A stretch of 56,301 nucleotides of DNA from Paracoccaceae bacterium (GCA_014879735.1 JACSRN010000073.1:1-56301), one strand, 5' to 3'. Counted from the stretch's first letter, positions 9,899 to 19,441 are shown. Notes: generated by a model from the letters alone, not told the origin. Numbers and translations are program-made.

Positions 9899-12800
9899 TC
9901 AGACGCCGACCGGACGGCGCAGGTCAAGCGTCATTGGAAATTCCGGGTGGCGCCGTTCGGCCGGCGGACGCCAGAAGGTGCCGGGCCGATGACCCGAAGG
10001 CTCGAACCGGGCCAGTCGCCGTGCCTCGGCCTCATTGCCGTTTACCGGAAAGGTGTCGTAGTTCCGCCCGCCCGGATGGGCGACATGGTAGACGCATCCC
10101 CCCAGAGCCCGTCCCGACCAGCGATCGAACAGGTCGAAGGTAAGGGGGGCCTGGACGGGCAGGGTCGGGTGCATGGCATTGGCGGGCTGCCAGGCCTTGA
10201 AGCGCACGGCCGCAACAGCACTGCCGTTTGCAACCGTCACCAGCGGCAGTTCGCGGCCGTTGCAGGTGACGGCATAGCGTCCAGGATCCGGCGCGGACAG
10301 TTTGACCTGCAGCCTTTCGGTGGAACTGTCGGCATAGCGCACCGTGCCGCCGATGGCGCCGGTTTCGCCCAGAACGTGCCAGGGTTCCAGCGCCTGCCGC
10401 AATTCCAGATGCGCCCCTTCGTATTCAACCTCGCCGCAGAAGGGGAAGCGGAACTCGGCCTGGGCGGCGAACCATTCCTCCTTCAGATCAAGACCATGCT
10501 CGCGCAGGTCGCGCAGCACATCGCGGAAATCCTCCCAGACGAAATGCGGCAGCATGAAGCGGTCATGCAGCGCCGTGCCCCAGCGGACCAGATCGCCCTG
10601 CTGCGGTGCGGCCCAGAACCGCGCAATCAGCGCCCGCATAAGCAGTTGCTGGGCCAGCGACATGCGTGCATCGGGGGGCATCTCGAAGCCGCGGAACTCG
10701 ACCAGGCCCAACCGGCCGGTGGGACCGTCCGGCGAATAGAGCTTGTCGATGCAGATCTCGGCGCGGTGGGTATTGCCGGTGACATCGGTCAGAAGGTTGC
10801 GCAACAGCCGGTCGGTCAGCCAGGGCATCGGCACGGCGCCCTGACCGGGCAGCGGGATATGCGACAGCGCGATTTCCAGTTCATAGAGCGCATCGTGCCG
10901 GGCTTCGTCGATGCGTGGGGCCTGGCTGGTGGGGCCGATGAACAGCCCCGAGAACAGATAGGACAGCGCGGGATGGCGGTTCCAGTGCAGGATCAGGCTT
11001 TTCAGCAGGTCGGGCCGGCGCAGGAACGGGCTGTCAAGCGTGGTAGCCCCGCCGACAACCACATGGTTGCCGCCGCCGGTGCCGGTATGTTTGCCGTCGA
11101 TCATGAACTTCTCGGCGCAGAGGCGGCTCTGGCGGGCCTCGTCATAGACGCCTTCGGTGATTGCCACGCAATCCTCCCAGGAATGGGCGGGGTGGATGTT
11201 CACCTCGATCACCCCGGGATCTGGCGCGACCCGGATCACGTTCAGGCGTGGATCCTGTGGTGGCTGGTAGCCTTCGATATGCACCTTCAGCCCAAGGCGT
11301 GCCGCCGCGCTTTCCGCGACGTGAAGCAGGTCGAGATAATCCTCCAGCACGGCGACCGGCGGCATGAAGACACACAGCCGGCCGTTGCGGGGTTCGACCG
11401 ACAATGCCGTGCGGACGACGCCGCCGACCTCGGATGCGTGCTGGCCGGGCATGTGCTGCACGGCTGCATCCGCGACGAAGGAGGCACGCGCCTGCGGCCG
11501 GCCGGTGGTGTCTACGGCAGCGGGTTCGGGCAACGGTGGGCGTTCGACCGTGGGATCGGTGGGGTTGATGTAGGGATATTGCGCTGCTGACAGCCAGGGC
11601 AGGCTGTCCAGGGGAATGCGATAGCCGACCGGGCTGTCGCCAGGCACCAGGAACACATGACCGCGGCGCAGGTGCCAGCGCTCTGACTGCCAGCGCCGGC
11701 GCTGGTCGAGGCCCATCCAGGGCTGGACGGGCAAGACATAGCCTACGGGTTCGGTCAACCCGCGGTCGAAGACCTGGGCGATCCGGTGGCGGGCCTCGGG
11801 GTCCTTCAGTCGCGAATTGGCAGGGGTGACGTTGTCGGGAAGCTGCGCCTCCTTCACCAGCCATTCGGCCGGATCTTCATAAGCGGGAAGGATGTTCTCG
11901 GCGGGCAGATCCAGTTCGGCGGCAATTTCGCGCAGCAGATCTTGCGCCTGCATTGCGGTGGCAGCCTGGTCGCCGCCCTCGGTTGCGATCAGGTCGGGGT
12001 TCTGCCAGATCGGCTTGCCGTCGCGCCGCCAGTACAGCGAGAAGGTCCAGCGCGGCAGGGTTTCGCCCGGGTACCATTTGCCCTGTCCGTAATGCAGAAA
12101 GCCGCCTGGGGCAAAGCGGTCGCGCAACCGGCGGATCAGCCCATCGGCGCGGTCGCGCTTTGTCGGCCCGACGGCGGCGGTGTTCCATTCGTCCGCCTCG
12201 AAATCGTCGATCGACACGAAGGTCGGCTCACCGCCCATGGTCAGCCGCACATCGCCGGCCTGCAGCGCGGCATCGACCTTGCGGCCCAGTGCGTTCAACT
12301 CCTGCCAGCTTTCCTCACCGAAGGGGCGGGTGATGCGGGGGTGTTCGGCGATGCGCGCGACCTTCATCTCGAAGTCGAAGGAAACCTGCGCCGAGCCGAA
12401 ATATCCGCCGGCGATCGGTGCGGCATTGCGGTAATGCGGGGCGGCGGCCAGGGGGATGTGGCTTTCCCCCGTCAGCAAGCCGCTGGTCGGATCCAGCCCG
12501 ATCCAGCCCGCGCCGGGCAGGTAGACCTCGACCCAGGCGTGCAAGTCGGTGAAATCGACCTCGGTGCCCGAGGGGCCGTCAAGCGCCTTCAGGTCGGGTT
12601 TCAACTGGATCAGGTAGCCCGAGACGAAGCGTGTGGCAAACCCCAGATGCCGCAGCATGTTGACCAGCAGCCATGAGGAATCGCGGCAGGATCCGCTGGC
12701 CTTGTCCAGCGTCTCTTCCGGGGTCTGGACGCCCGGCTCCATGCGGATCAGGTAGCGGATGTCCTGCGACAGTTGCCGGTTCAGCCCCACCACGAAATCG

Positions 12801-13225
12801 ACCGTCCGCTGCGGCATGCGGGGGATTGCCGCCAGACGGGCCGCAAGCCCGGGGCCTGGCGGTTCGGCGCGGCGGTAGATCGACAGATCCTCGGTCAGGT
12901 CGGGCGGATAGGTGAAGGGCCAGGTTTCCGCCGATTCCTCGACGAAGAAGTCGAACGGATTGTAGACCGTCATGTCGGCGACAAGATCGACCTCGATCTT
13001 CAGTTCCCGCACCGGCTCGGGGAAGACAAAGCGGGCCAGCCAGTTGCCATAGGGATCCTGCTGGTGATTCACGAAATGCCCACCGGGGCTGACCTTCAGC
13101 GAATGCGAGATCACCCGCGTCCGGCTGTGTGGCGCCGGCCGCAACCGCAGGATCTGCGGGCCCAGACGCACCGGCTGGTCATAGAGATAATGCGTAAGAT
13201 GGTAGATGCTGGCCTTGATCGACAT
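9899..13225 (-). CDS. Transglutaminase-DUF2126 fusion protein
   Basis: A large cytoplasmic protein of 1108 residues. The ATG at 13225 was chosen over an upstream open frame because it has a GGTGGGG ribosome-binding site and begins with the family-typical [20 protein letters not shown]. Residues about 1-290 form a transglutaminase domain with the catalytic Cys in [14 protein letters not shown], His in TDLHAWVEV and Asp in GLDPTSG. The rest, about 300-1108, matches DUF2126 (COG4196), including [13 protein letters not shown] near its start and the [10 protein letters not shown] stretch. It is the first gene of the operon with the ATP-grasp/alpha-E and second transglutaminase genes. The biochemical role is unknown; amide chemistry is an inference from the partner genes. 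Confidence 0.9.
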   Translation of the reverse strand: MSIKASIYHLTHYLYDQPVRLGPQILRLRPAPHSRTRVISHSLKVSPGGHFVNHQQDPYGNWLARFVFPEPVRELKIEVDLVADMTVYNPFDFFVEESAETWPFTYPPDLTEDLSIYRRAEPPGPGLAARLAAIPRMPQRTVDFVVGLNRQLSQDIRYLIRMEPGVQTPEETLDKASGSCRDSSWLLVNMLRHLGFATRFVSGYLIQLKPDLKALDGPSGTEVDFTDLHAWVEVYLPGAGWIGLDPTSGLLTGESHIPLAAAPHYRNAAPIAGGYFGSAQVSFDFEMKVARIAEHPRITRPFGEESWQELNALGRKVDAALQAGDVRLTMGGEPTFVSIDDFEADEWNTAAVGPTKRDRADGLIRRLRDRFAPGGFLHYGQGKWYPGETLPRWTFSLYWRRDGKPIWQNPDLIATEGGDQAATAMQAQDLLREIAAELDLPAENILPAYEDPAEWLVKEAQLPDNVTPANSRLKDPEARHRIAQVFDRGLTEPVGYVLPVQPWMGLDQRRRWQSERWHLRRGHVFLVPGDSPVGYRIPLDSLPWLSAAQYPYINPTDPTVERPPLPEPAAVDTTGRPQARASFVADAAVQHMPGQHASEVGGVVRTALSVEPRNGRLCVFMPPVAVLEDYLDLLHVAESAAARLGLKVHIEGYQPPQDPRLNVIRVAPDPGVIEVNIHPAHSWEDCVAITEGVYDEARQSRLCAEKFMIDGKHTGTGGGNHVVVGGATTLDSPFLRRPDLLKSLILHWNRHPALSYLFSGLFIGPTSQAPRIDEARHDALYELEIALSHIPLPGQGAVPMPWLTDRLLRNLLTDVTGNTHRAEICIDKLYSPDGPTGRLGLVEFRGFEMPPDARMSLAQQLLMRALIARFWAAPQQGDLVRWGTALHDRFMLPHFVWEDFRDVLRDLREHGLDLKEEWFAAQAEFRFPFCGEVEYEGAHLELRQALEPWHVLGETGAIGGTVRYADSSTERLQVKLSAPDPGRYAVTCNGRELPLVTVANGSAVAAVRFKAWQPANAMHPTLPVQAPLTFDLFDRWSGRALGGCVYHVAHPGGRNYDTFPVNGNEAEARRLARFEPSGHRPGTFWRPPAERRHPEFPMTLDLRRPVGV

Positions 13226-13644
13226 GCGCCCCACCTGGCTGGGTTCGGTTAGCAGCCATTCTTTCCGTACCGCGCCGTGAAGGAAAGCGCCGAAGGCAGG
13301 CCGCGCCGGAAAACTGCCGGAAATGCGCCCGAAGGTGGGGCGCGCGCTGCAAGATTGGGCGGTGGCGCAAAGCGGCGCGCCCGCCCGGACCATCCGGTCC
13401 GCGCCATTTCCCCGGGGCTGCTGGCCAGAACTTCATGCCGCGGGCAATGCCCCGCCCCCCGGAGGGGCGAAAACCCGGCCGGTCGATCCGCCCCCCGGCA
13501 GGCCCGAGTTGCCGGCAGACCGCGGCGGGCGGTGACGGGCATTGACGCAGCGCGGGGGTTCTGTGCCAAGTTGCCGTGGCGGCCCTGCAAAATCGGCCGC
13601 CGCAACGCGGGCCGGAAATTCACCGGGGCTGAAGGAGAGACAGG
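13226..13644. other. Intergenic divergent region, no gene seen
   Basis: About 420 bases between the divergent DUF2126 and cytochrome genes. The open frames crossing it are low-complexity Arg/Pro/Gly shadows of G+C-rich DNA. It should hold the promoters of both flanking units, but I cannot pick convincing -35/-10 pairs. A ribosome-binding site (AAGGAGAGA) stands directly before the cytochrome start. Confidence 0.6.
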
Positions 13645-14517
13645 ATGTCGGGACAGATGCCCAGCCGTACCACGGCGATGGTGCGGAGCGTGATGTTGAT
13701 CGGTGTGGCCGCGCTTGGCAGTCCGGCACTGGCGGAGCCCAGCCTGGAGCGTGGCGAATACATTGTGCGGGGACCCGGCGGTTGCGGGAACTGCCATACG
13801 CCGATGGGGCCGCAAGGCCCGGTCATGGCCGAAGAACTGGCTGGCCGCGTCGTCGAGGACAACGAGGCCTTCCGCGCAGTGGCACCGAACCTGACCCCTG
13901 CTGGCCGCATCGCCGGCTGGTCGGATGCCGAGCTTGCCAAGGCCATCCGCGAAGGGCTGCGCCCCGATGGCAGCCTGATCGGTCCGCCGATGCCGGCCCT
14001 GATGTATCGCGGCCTGTCGGACGACGATGTCGGCTCGATCGTGGTCTTTCTGCGCAGCTTGCCGGCGGTCGCAAGCGATTTGCCGGCCAGCGAATACCGT
14101 ATTCCGTTGCCGCCGGCCTATGGCCCGCCGATCCAGTCGGTCACTGCGCCTGCCGCGGGGGTGACGGTCGAATATGGCGCCTATCTGGCGGGGCCGGTGG
14201 CGCATTGCCTGGAGTGCCACACCACCTTCGGACCACAGGGACCGATGCTTGATACGCATCTGGCGGCAGGCGGGATGGAGTTCCATGGCCCCTGGGGCAG
14301 TTCGGTGGCGCCGAACCTGACCAGCCATGCGGACGGTCTGGCCGGCTACAGCGATGATGAACTGGCGACCATGATCACGAAAGGCGTGCGACCAGACGGC
14401 AGGCCGATGCTGCCGCCCATGCCCTATGCCAATTTTGCCGCCTTCACGCCCGACGACCTGGCGGCGGTGATCCTTTATCTGCGCAGCCTGCCGGCCTTGC
14501 CCGACCCCAAGGGCTAA
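13645..14517 (+). CDS. Dihaem c-type cytochrome
   Basis: An exported electron-transfer protein of 290 residues. The start has a good ribosome-binding site (GGAGAGACAGG). A signal peptide spans about residues 12-30 (VMLIGVAALGSPALA). Two haem c sites are visible: C47-GN-C50-H51 and C188-LE-C191-H192, each followed by a similar T-x4-GPQGP stretch, so the protein is an internal duplication of one cytochrome domain. This architecture resembles the cytochrome subunits of membrane-bound alcohol/aldehyde dehydrogenases, which usually have three haems. No dehydrogenase subunit adjoins it, so the donor is unknown. The downstream genes are convergent. Confidence 0.88.
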   Translation: MSGQMPSRTTAMVRSVMLIGVAALGSPALAEPSLERGEYIVRGPGGCGNCHTPMGPQGPVMAEELAGRVVEDNEAFRAVAPNLTPAGRIAGWSDAELAKAIREGLRPDGSLIGPPMPALMYRGLSDDDVGSIVVFLRSLPAVASDLPASEYRIPLPPAYGPPIQSVTAPAAGVTVEYGAYLAGPVAHCLECHTTFGPQGPMLDTHLAAGGMEFHGPWGSSVAPNLTSHADGLAGYSDDELATMITKGVRPDGRPMLPPMPYANFAAFTPDDLAAVILYLRSLPALPDPKG

Positions 14518-14557
14518 GGCGTCCCGCATCGCCGCCGCGGGCGGGATGGTTCCGTGG

Positions 14558-14953
14558 TCATGCCCGGAACCGTTCGTCGACCGGGACCTGCAGCGCGGTG
14601 GCAAGGGCGTTGGTCTGGCTGGCCATGGCGATGACGGCCAGCAACTCGCCATGGATCTGCGGGGTCATGCCCTTGGCGCGGGCTGCCGCGGTATGGGAAT
14701 GGACGCAATATTCGCAGCCGTTCGCCACGGAGACCGCGATGTAGATCAGCTCCTTCATCAGCGGGTCGAGTGCGCCCGGACCCATCACCCGTTGCAGCCG
14801 CTCCCATGTGGCGGCCAGCAATGCCGGGTCATTGGCCAGTGCGCGCCAGAAATTGTTGACGTAATCCGTCTGGCGCTTTGTCCGGATGTCGTCAAAGACG
14901 GCGAGGGCCTCCGCCCCCGCCTCTGCATCGCCGCAAAGCGGAACCGTCGCCAT
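14558..14953 (-). CDS. AhpD-like / carboxymuconolactone decarboxylase family protein
   Basis: A small helical protein of 131 residues. The start at 14953 overlaps the stop of the upstream cyclase gene by one base, and the protein begins MATVPLCGD. The AhpD-type redox motif is present in VANGCEYCVHSH: Cys80, Cys83 and His87, preceded by the acidic residue of KELIYIAV. Proteins of this type act as peroxidase-coupled disulfide reductases or decarboxylases; CxxC plus His favours a redox role. Translational coupling to the cyclase suggests a joint function, but the substrate is unknown. Confidence 0.85.
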   Translation of the reverse strand: MATVPLCGDAEAGAEALAVFDDIRTKRQTDYVNNFWRALANDPALLAATWERLQRVMGPGALDPLMKELIYIAVSVANGCEYCVHSHTAAARAKGMTPQIHGELLAVIAMASQTNALATALQVPVDERFRA

Positions 14954-15768
14954 CAGACCACCGCCATCACGCGGGCCGGACCGCCAGTGCCGCCCTTGTG
15001 CTTTGGTGCGCCGATGAAGATCGTCGCGCCCGTCGCCGGCATCTGGTCGAGACCGGCCAGATTCTCGATCCCGAAACGCCCGCCCGGCAGCCATGAAAAA
15101 TGCACTGCGAAATCGGCGGAATTGCCGGGGTCAAGCGACAGCGTATCCACCCCGATCGAGGCCACGTCCAGCCCGGCCAGCATGTCGGTCGCAGCCTTGG
15201 AGAAGCCGGGGAAGGCGAGGGCGCCATCCGGCGTGTTGCGGAAATCCGGGCTGCCAAGACGAGCGGCCCAGCCCGAATTCATCGCGACACAGGCGCCTTT
15301 CGGAATCTCGCCGTTGGCGGATACCCAGGCTTCGATATCCGCGGGTTCGACCATCGCATTGGCATCGTCCTTGGCCTTGGCCGTCAGGTCGATCACGCAA
15401 AGCGGGCAGATCAGATTTTCTGGCGGCAGGTCGGCGACCGAGGTGCCATCCTTGGTGAAATGCAACGGCGCATCGATATGGGTGCCGGAATGTTCGAAGA
15501 TCGTCAGCTTCCACAGCTGGTATCCCGACTCGTCGAACTTCACGGAAGGTTCATAGATGATTCCGGGCAGGCCATCGAAGGTGGGAAAGCTGCCGTCCCA
15601 GGCATGTGTCAGGTCGACGACCCTGCCCGCGGCCTGGGCCAGTGCGGGGCGGGCCGCCGTCAATCCCGAGGCGACGAGGGCGGCCGTGGTGGTGGCGGCG
15701 CCGGCAAAGAGTGCTCGGCGCGAGAGCATGGAGGATTTGACGCTTTCGATCAGGCAGGCATTGCACAT
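14953..15768 (-). CDS. Tat-exported cyclase family protein (kynurenine-formamidase-like fold)
   Basis: A cyclase/hydrolase of 271 residues. The N-terminus carries a twin-arginine signal (SRRALFAGAATTTAALVAS) ending in ARPALAQA, so it is probably exported folded. The metal-binding cyclase signature HSGTHIDAPLHF is intact, as is an early VVDLTHAWDG, whose His is also a usual ligand. The start could instead be the ATG at 15729, which removes 13 residues and puts the Tat motif near the N-terminus; 15768 is kept because GGATGACAG lies upstream. Family members hydrolyse cyclic amides/esters or N-formylkynurenine; the export signal argues against tryptophan catabolism. The AhpD-like gene follows with a one-base overlap. 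Confidence 0.87.
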   Translation of the reverse strand: MCNACLIESVKSSMLSRRALFAGAATTTAALVASGLTAARPALAQAAGRVVDLTHAWDGSFPTFDGLPGIIYEPSVKFDESGYQLWKLTIFEHSGTHIDAPLHFTKDGTSVADLPPENLICPLCVIDLTAKAKDDANAMVEPADIEAWVSANGEIPKGACVAMNSGWAARLGSPDFRNTPDGALAFPGFSKAATDMLAGLDVASIGVDTLSLDPGNSADFAVHFSWLPGGRFGIENLAGLDQMPATGATIFIGAPKHKGGTGGPARVMAVV

Positions 15769-16214
15769 CTGCTGTCATCCCTGTTGGCGGGTGCGGCGCT
15801 GCACCCGACGTTTGTGGTGCGGCAAGGGTCGCACCGATCAAGCGTTCCACTCCCCCGGCTTTACGTCAAGGATGCCGTCGTTTTGGCAGATTCCTGCGGT
15901 TCCGGCCGAATGTGAGGCCCCGTCGGGGGCAGAAAGTCCGTATCGGATCGCGCCATGCGTTCGGGTCGATTCGAAAGGGTCCGTGGGATTGGCCCGTCTG
16001 CAAGGGCCACCCGGGCATGGACAGGATCTCGCGGCAGTCCCCGTGGGGGCCGGACAGGGCGTCCTCGGCCTGCGCCCCGTCGCGCGCCGGGTCGGTGCAA
16101 GGTCAGTGCCAGGTGCTGATTCCGGACAGCGGCCGGCATCTGCACCATCCGGGGATCGCTCGTCACCGAACTGGCGCTGTGCGATGCCGCACAGCCCCGG
16201 GGCCGCGGTTTCGA
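15769..16214. other. Intergenic region between cyclase and marR genes, no gene seen
   Basis: About 450 bases between divergent genes. No open frame here resembles a protein I recognise. A short hairpin GGTGC/GCACC lies near 15787. The right-hand end becomes A+T-rich and runs into the marR promoter/operator. Confidence 0.55.
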
Positions 16215-16260
16215 TTGATTGATAATCCACTGTTATTATATCAGCGGCTTATGGATTATC
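16211..16260 (+). promoter_or_regulatory. Promoter and candidate MarR operator overlapping the marR start
   Basis: An A+T-rich stretch in an otherwise G+C-rich context. A possible sigma70 promoter is TCGATT (16211-16216), a 17-base spacer and TATTAT (16234-16239). It is flanked by a perfect 9-bp inverted repeat, GATAATCCA (16221-16229) and TGGATTATC (16252-16260); the right arm covers the marR start codon. Binding of the encoded MarR protein here would give autorepression of the efflux operon (inference). Confidence 0.6.
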
Positions 16261-16712
16261 GAATCGATGCCCTTGCCATGCTGCTCAGCGACGCCAGCCG
16301 TGCCATCCGCCGCCAATTCGAGGCGCAGACCGCAATATACGGCCTTTCCGCCACGCAATGGCGCCTTCTCGGCCTCACGCTCCGCGATGGGCCGATGACG
16401 CAGGCGATGCTGGCCGAACGGCTGGATGTCGAGCCGATGAGCGTCTCGCGTCTGATCGACCGGATGGAGCAATCCGGCTGGGTGGTGCGGGCGCCGCACC
16501 CCGAAGATCGCCGTGCCCGTATCGTTCTGCCCACCGACCGCGCCCGCGAGGCCGCGCCCGAGGTGAAGCGCGTGATCCATGACATCTGCGCCGAGGCGTT
16601 GACCGCCCTTTCCGACGACGAGCGGCGGACCTTCGAGAAGGCCCTCCTTGCCGTGACCGAAACCCTGACCGGGGCCGTCCCACGCGACCTCCGTCCCGAA
16701 GCTGTGGCGTAG
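16251..16712 (+). CDS. MarR-family transcriptional regulator
   Basis: A 153-residue winged-helix repressor. The start MDYRIDALAM at 16251 is chosen because the frame upstream is non-coding in character and lies in the promoter. The MarR core is clear: LSATQWRLLGL (helix 2 region), recognition helix MSVSRLIDRMEQSGWV, and the wing HPEDRRARIVLPT. The gene lies 4 bases ahead of an EmrA-type adaptor and then an EmrB-type exporter, so it is probably the local, ligand-relieved repressor of that drug efflux operon. The inverted repeat overlapping its start codon is the candidate operator. Confidence 0.92.
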   Translation: MDYRIDALAMLLSDASRAIRRQFEAQTAIYGLSATQWRLLGLTLRDGPMTQAMLAERLDVEPMSVSRLIDRMEQSGWVVRAPHPEDRRARIVLPTDRAREAAPEVKRVIHDICAEALTALSDDERRTFEKALLAVTETLTGAVPRDLRPEAVA

Positions 16713-16716
16713 CACC

Positions 16717-17826
16717 ATGAAAGACATGTCAGAAACTGCCTCCATCGCGCCCCAGTCCGTGCCGACCCCGGCGTCTCCGGCCAAGCCTGCGCGCCGGGGT
16801 GGCGGCGCCCGCCGGCTTGCGCTGATGCTGTCGGTTCCGCTGCTGCTGGCCGGTGGGGCGACCTGGGCCTGGTTCGCCGGCACCGGCTCGGAATCGACCG
16901 AAAATGCCAATCTCCGCCAGGCCCGGCTGTCGGTCGCCTCCACGGTAAGCGGCCGCGTGGTCAAGGTTGCGGTCGAGGAGCTGAAGCCGGTGCAGAAGGG
17001 CGATCTTCTCTTCCAGGTCGATCCAGAGCCCTACCGCCTTGCCCTGTCCGAGGCCGAGGCCGCGGTGATGAGCGCGCGGCTGGCGGTCGAGCAGTTGCAG
17101 GCCGCCTGGGGGCAGGCCCGCGCGCAAGCCGAACTCGCCGCCGAGAACGCCCGCTACCTGCAACATGAACTGGATCGCAAGATCGCGCTGAACGACCGCG
17201 GCGTCGCCACCACGACCGATCTCGACGATGCCCGCCACGCAGCCGAACAGGCGCGCGATCAGGCGCAGGTGGCCGAAATGACGCTGACCGCCGCCGCTGC
17301 CGCGCTGGGCGGCGACCCGCTGGCGGCAATCGACGACCATCCCCGCGTGAAGGCCGCCCTCGCCGCGGTGGAATCGGCACGCTACAACCTGACCGTCACC
17401 ACGGTGACGGCACCGGCCGACGGGCTGATCTACCAGTCTACCGCCTTTCGCGAAGGGACAATGGTTGCCGCCGGCTCGCCGCTCTTCACGCTGGTCGAGA
17501 CCGGCGACCTCTGGGTCGATGCGAATTTCAAGGAAACCCAACTGGCCGACATGAAGCCCGGCCAGAAGGCCGAAGTCACCTTCGACTTCGATCCCTCGCG
17601 CCATCATTCCGCCACGGTGGAGGCGATAGGCGCCGGCACGGGGGCCGAGTTTTCGCTGCTGCCGGCGCAGAATGCGACGGGGAACTGGGTCAAGGTGACA
17701 CAGCGGGTGCCGGTGCGTATCCGGCTGGACAACCCCGCAGACATGGCCGCGCTGGCGACCGGCCTGTCGGCCGAGGTGACGGTGCAGACCGGCGCCCCGT
17801 TCCTGTCGGCCATGGCCGCGGACTGA
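16717..17826 (+). CDS. HlyD/EmrA-type membrane fusion protein
   Basis: The periplasmic adaptor of an MFS tripartite exporter, 369 residues. A short cytoplasmic N-terminus is followed by one membrane anchor (ALMLSVPLLLAGGATWAWF, about 33-51). The biotinyl-lipoyl half-motif (SVASTVSGRVVKVAVEE), a long Ala/Glu/Arg-rich coiled coil (about 105-200) and the second half-motif (TVTAPADGLIYQS) follow, then a beta-barrel with LWVDANFKETQLADMKPGQ, which is diagnostic of EmrA-like proteins. It stands between marR and the EmrB-type gene (9-base gap), so it is probably repressed with them. Confidence 0.93.
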   Translation: MKDMSETASIAPQSVPTPASPAKPARRGGGARRLALMLSVPLLLAGGATWAWFAGTGSESTENANLRQARLSVASTVSGRVVKVAVEELKPVQKGDLLFQVDPEPYRLALSEAEAAVMSARLAVEQLQAAWGQARAQAELAAENARYLQHELDRKIALNDRGVATTTDLDDARHAAEQARDQAQVAEMTLTAAAAALGGDPLAAIDDHPRVKAALAAVESARYNLTVTTVTAPADGLIYQSTAFREGTMVAAGSPLFTLVETGDLWVDANFKETQLADMKPGQKAEVTFDFDPSRHHSATVEAIGAGTGAEFSLLPAQNATGNWVKVTQRVPVRIRLDNPADMAALATGLSAEVTVQTGAPFLSAMAAD

Positions 17827-17835
17827 GGCGCAGGA

Positions 17836-19332
17836 ATGTCTGCCGTCGCAACCGAAGTGCCGCATCGCGGCCTGATCACGGTGGCCATCATGCTGGCCAC
17901 GATCATGCAGGTGCTCGACACCACCATCGCCAATGTGGCCCTGCCGTCGATGGTGGGCGATCTCGGCGCCTCGCAGGATACGATCAACTGGGTCCTGACC
18001 AGCTACATCGTCTCGGCCGCGATCATGACGCCGATGACCGGCTGGCTGTCGGACCGCTTCGGCAAGCGCGAATTGTTCCTCGTCTCGATCGTCGGCTTCG
18101 TTGTGGCATCCGTCGCCTGCGGCATGGCCTGGAGCCTGCCGTCGATGGTGGCCTTCCGGCTGCTGCAGGGCGTCTTCGGCGCCGCCATCGCGCCGTTGTC
18201 GCAGACCTTCCTGCTCGACATCAACCCGCGCGAACGGGCGGGCCAGGCCATGGCGATGTGGGGTGCTGGCATCATGGTCGGCCCGATCATCGGCCCGACG
18301 CTGGGCGGCTGGCTCACCGAAAGCTGGAACTGGCGCTGGGTGTTCTTCATCAACCTGCCGATCGGCATCCTGGCCTTCCTCGGTTCCGCCGCCTTCCTGC
18401 CGCGCTCGCAGCGGCGTCCCCGCCGCTTCGATCTTGCCGGCTTCGGGATGCTGGCCCTTGCGATCGGAACGCTGCAACTGATGCTCGACCGCGGGGGCGA
18501 GGTGGACTGGTTCGCCTCGGCAGAGATCTGGATCTATGCCGTTCTTGCCATTTCCGGCTTCTGGCTGTTCGGAACCCATATCGGGACTGCCCGCCAGCCG
18601 TTCCTCGACCCGAAGATCTTTGCCGACCGCAACTTCACCACGGCGCTGTTCTTCATCTTCGTGATCGGCATCCTGCTGCTGTCGTCGCTGGCGCTACTGC
18701 CGCCGATGCTGTCGCGGATCTTCGGCTACCCGGTCGTCACCACCGGCCTCGTGATGGCGCCTCGCGGCGTCGGCACGATGATCTCGATGCTGCTCGTCGG
18801 CCGCCTCGTCCGGGTTGTCGACCCGCGCAAGCTGGTGGTTGCGGGCCTTCTTCTCACCGCGCTTTCGCTGTGGGAGATGACGGGCTTCTCGCCGCAGATG
18901 GATTCGCTGCCGATCATCCGCTCGGGGATCACCCAGGGCCTCGGCCTCGGCCTTGTCTTCGTGCCGCTGTCGACGGTCGCCTTCGCCACGCTCGCCCCGC
19001 AGTTCCGCGCCGATGCGACCAGCCTGTTCAGCCTCGTGCGCAATATCGGCTCGTCGATCGGAATCTCGGTTGTCTCCTACCTGCTGACGCGCAATATCCA
19101 GGTCAACCATTCCGAGCTTGCGGCGGCGATCAACCCGTTCAACCCGGTCCTGCGCCAACTCAGCCCGGCGGCGGTGGGCGGAGATGCCTCGGCGCTCTCC
19201 AGCCTCGATGGCCTCGTCAATGCGCAGGCGGCGATGATCGCCTATGTCGACGACTTCTGGCTGATGATGTGGATCACTCTGGCGGCCATTCCGCTGGCCT
19301 TCCTGCTGAAACGCCCGGCTGCGGCGCAATGA
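17836..19332 (+). CDS. DHA2-family drug exporter (EmrB/QacA type, MFS)
   Basis: A 14-TM major facilitator of 498 residues that pairs with the upstream adaptor. The DHA2 motif C-like and motif A sequences are visible: LDTTIANVALPSM in TM1 with the conserved acidic residue, GWLSDRFGKRELF after TM2, and WRWVFFINLPIGI after TM6. The ribosome-binding site GAGGCGCAGGA precedes the ATG. The gene ends 135 bases before the convergent aldehyde dehydrogenase gene, with two strong hairpins between. Probable role: export of hydrophobic or cationic toxic compounds; substrates are unknown. Confidence 0.94.
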   Translation: MSAVATEVPHRGLITVAIMLATIMQVLDTTIANVALPSMVGDLGASQDTINWVLTSYIVSAAIMTPMTGWLSDRFGKRELFLVSIVGFVVASVACGMAWSLPSMVAFRLLQGVFGAAIAPLSQTFLLDINPRERAGQAMAMWGAGIMVGPIIGPTLGGWLTESWNWRWVFFINLPIGILAFLGSAAFLPRSQRRPRRFDLAGFGMLALAIGTLQLMLDRGGEVDWFASAEIWIYAVLAISGFWLFGTHIGTARQPFLDPKIFADRNFTTALFFIFVIGILLLSSLALLPPMLSRIFGYPVVTTGLVMAPRGVGTMISMLLVGRLVRVVDPRKLVVAGLLLTALSLWEMTGFSPQMDSLPIIRSGITQGLGLGLVFVPLSTVAFATLAPQFRADATSLFSLVRNIGSSIGISVVSYLLTRNIQVNHSELAAAINPFNPVLRQLSPAAVGGDASALSSLDGLVNAQAAMIAYVDDFWLMMWITLAAIPLAFLLKRPAAAQ

Positions 19333-19365
19333 TCCGGGGGCGTGCGGCCGACAGGGACCGCGCGC

Positions 19366-19395
19366 CTTCTCATCTGGCCAAATATCCTCGGGGGG
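19366..19395 (-). repeat. Dispersed intergenic repeat, copy 1
   Basis: On the minus strand this reads CCCCCCGAGGATATTTGG followed by CCAGATGAGAAG. The same pattern (C-run, GRGGTATTTGG, a CAAGA-like core, GAAG) occurs at 43613-43639. It resembles an intergenic element I recall as common in Rhodobacterales. It lies between convergent genes next to two hairpins. Confidence 0.5.
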
Positions 19396-19441
19396 CCATT
19401 GGTTCCCCGAACCAATGGGCGGGGGGCAGACAGCCCCCCGC
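19396..19441. terminator. Two tandem hairpins between convergent genes
   Basis: CCATTGGTTC (19396-19405) pairs perfectly with GAACCAATGG (19409-19418) over a CCC loop. Immediately after, GCGGGGGGC (19419-19427) pairs with GCCCCCCGC (19433-19441). Neither has a U tract. Their position between the stops of the emrB-type gene and the aldehyde dehydrogenase gene suggests a bidirectional transcript end or mRNA-stabilising element. Confidence 0.6.
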
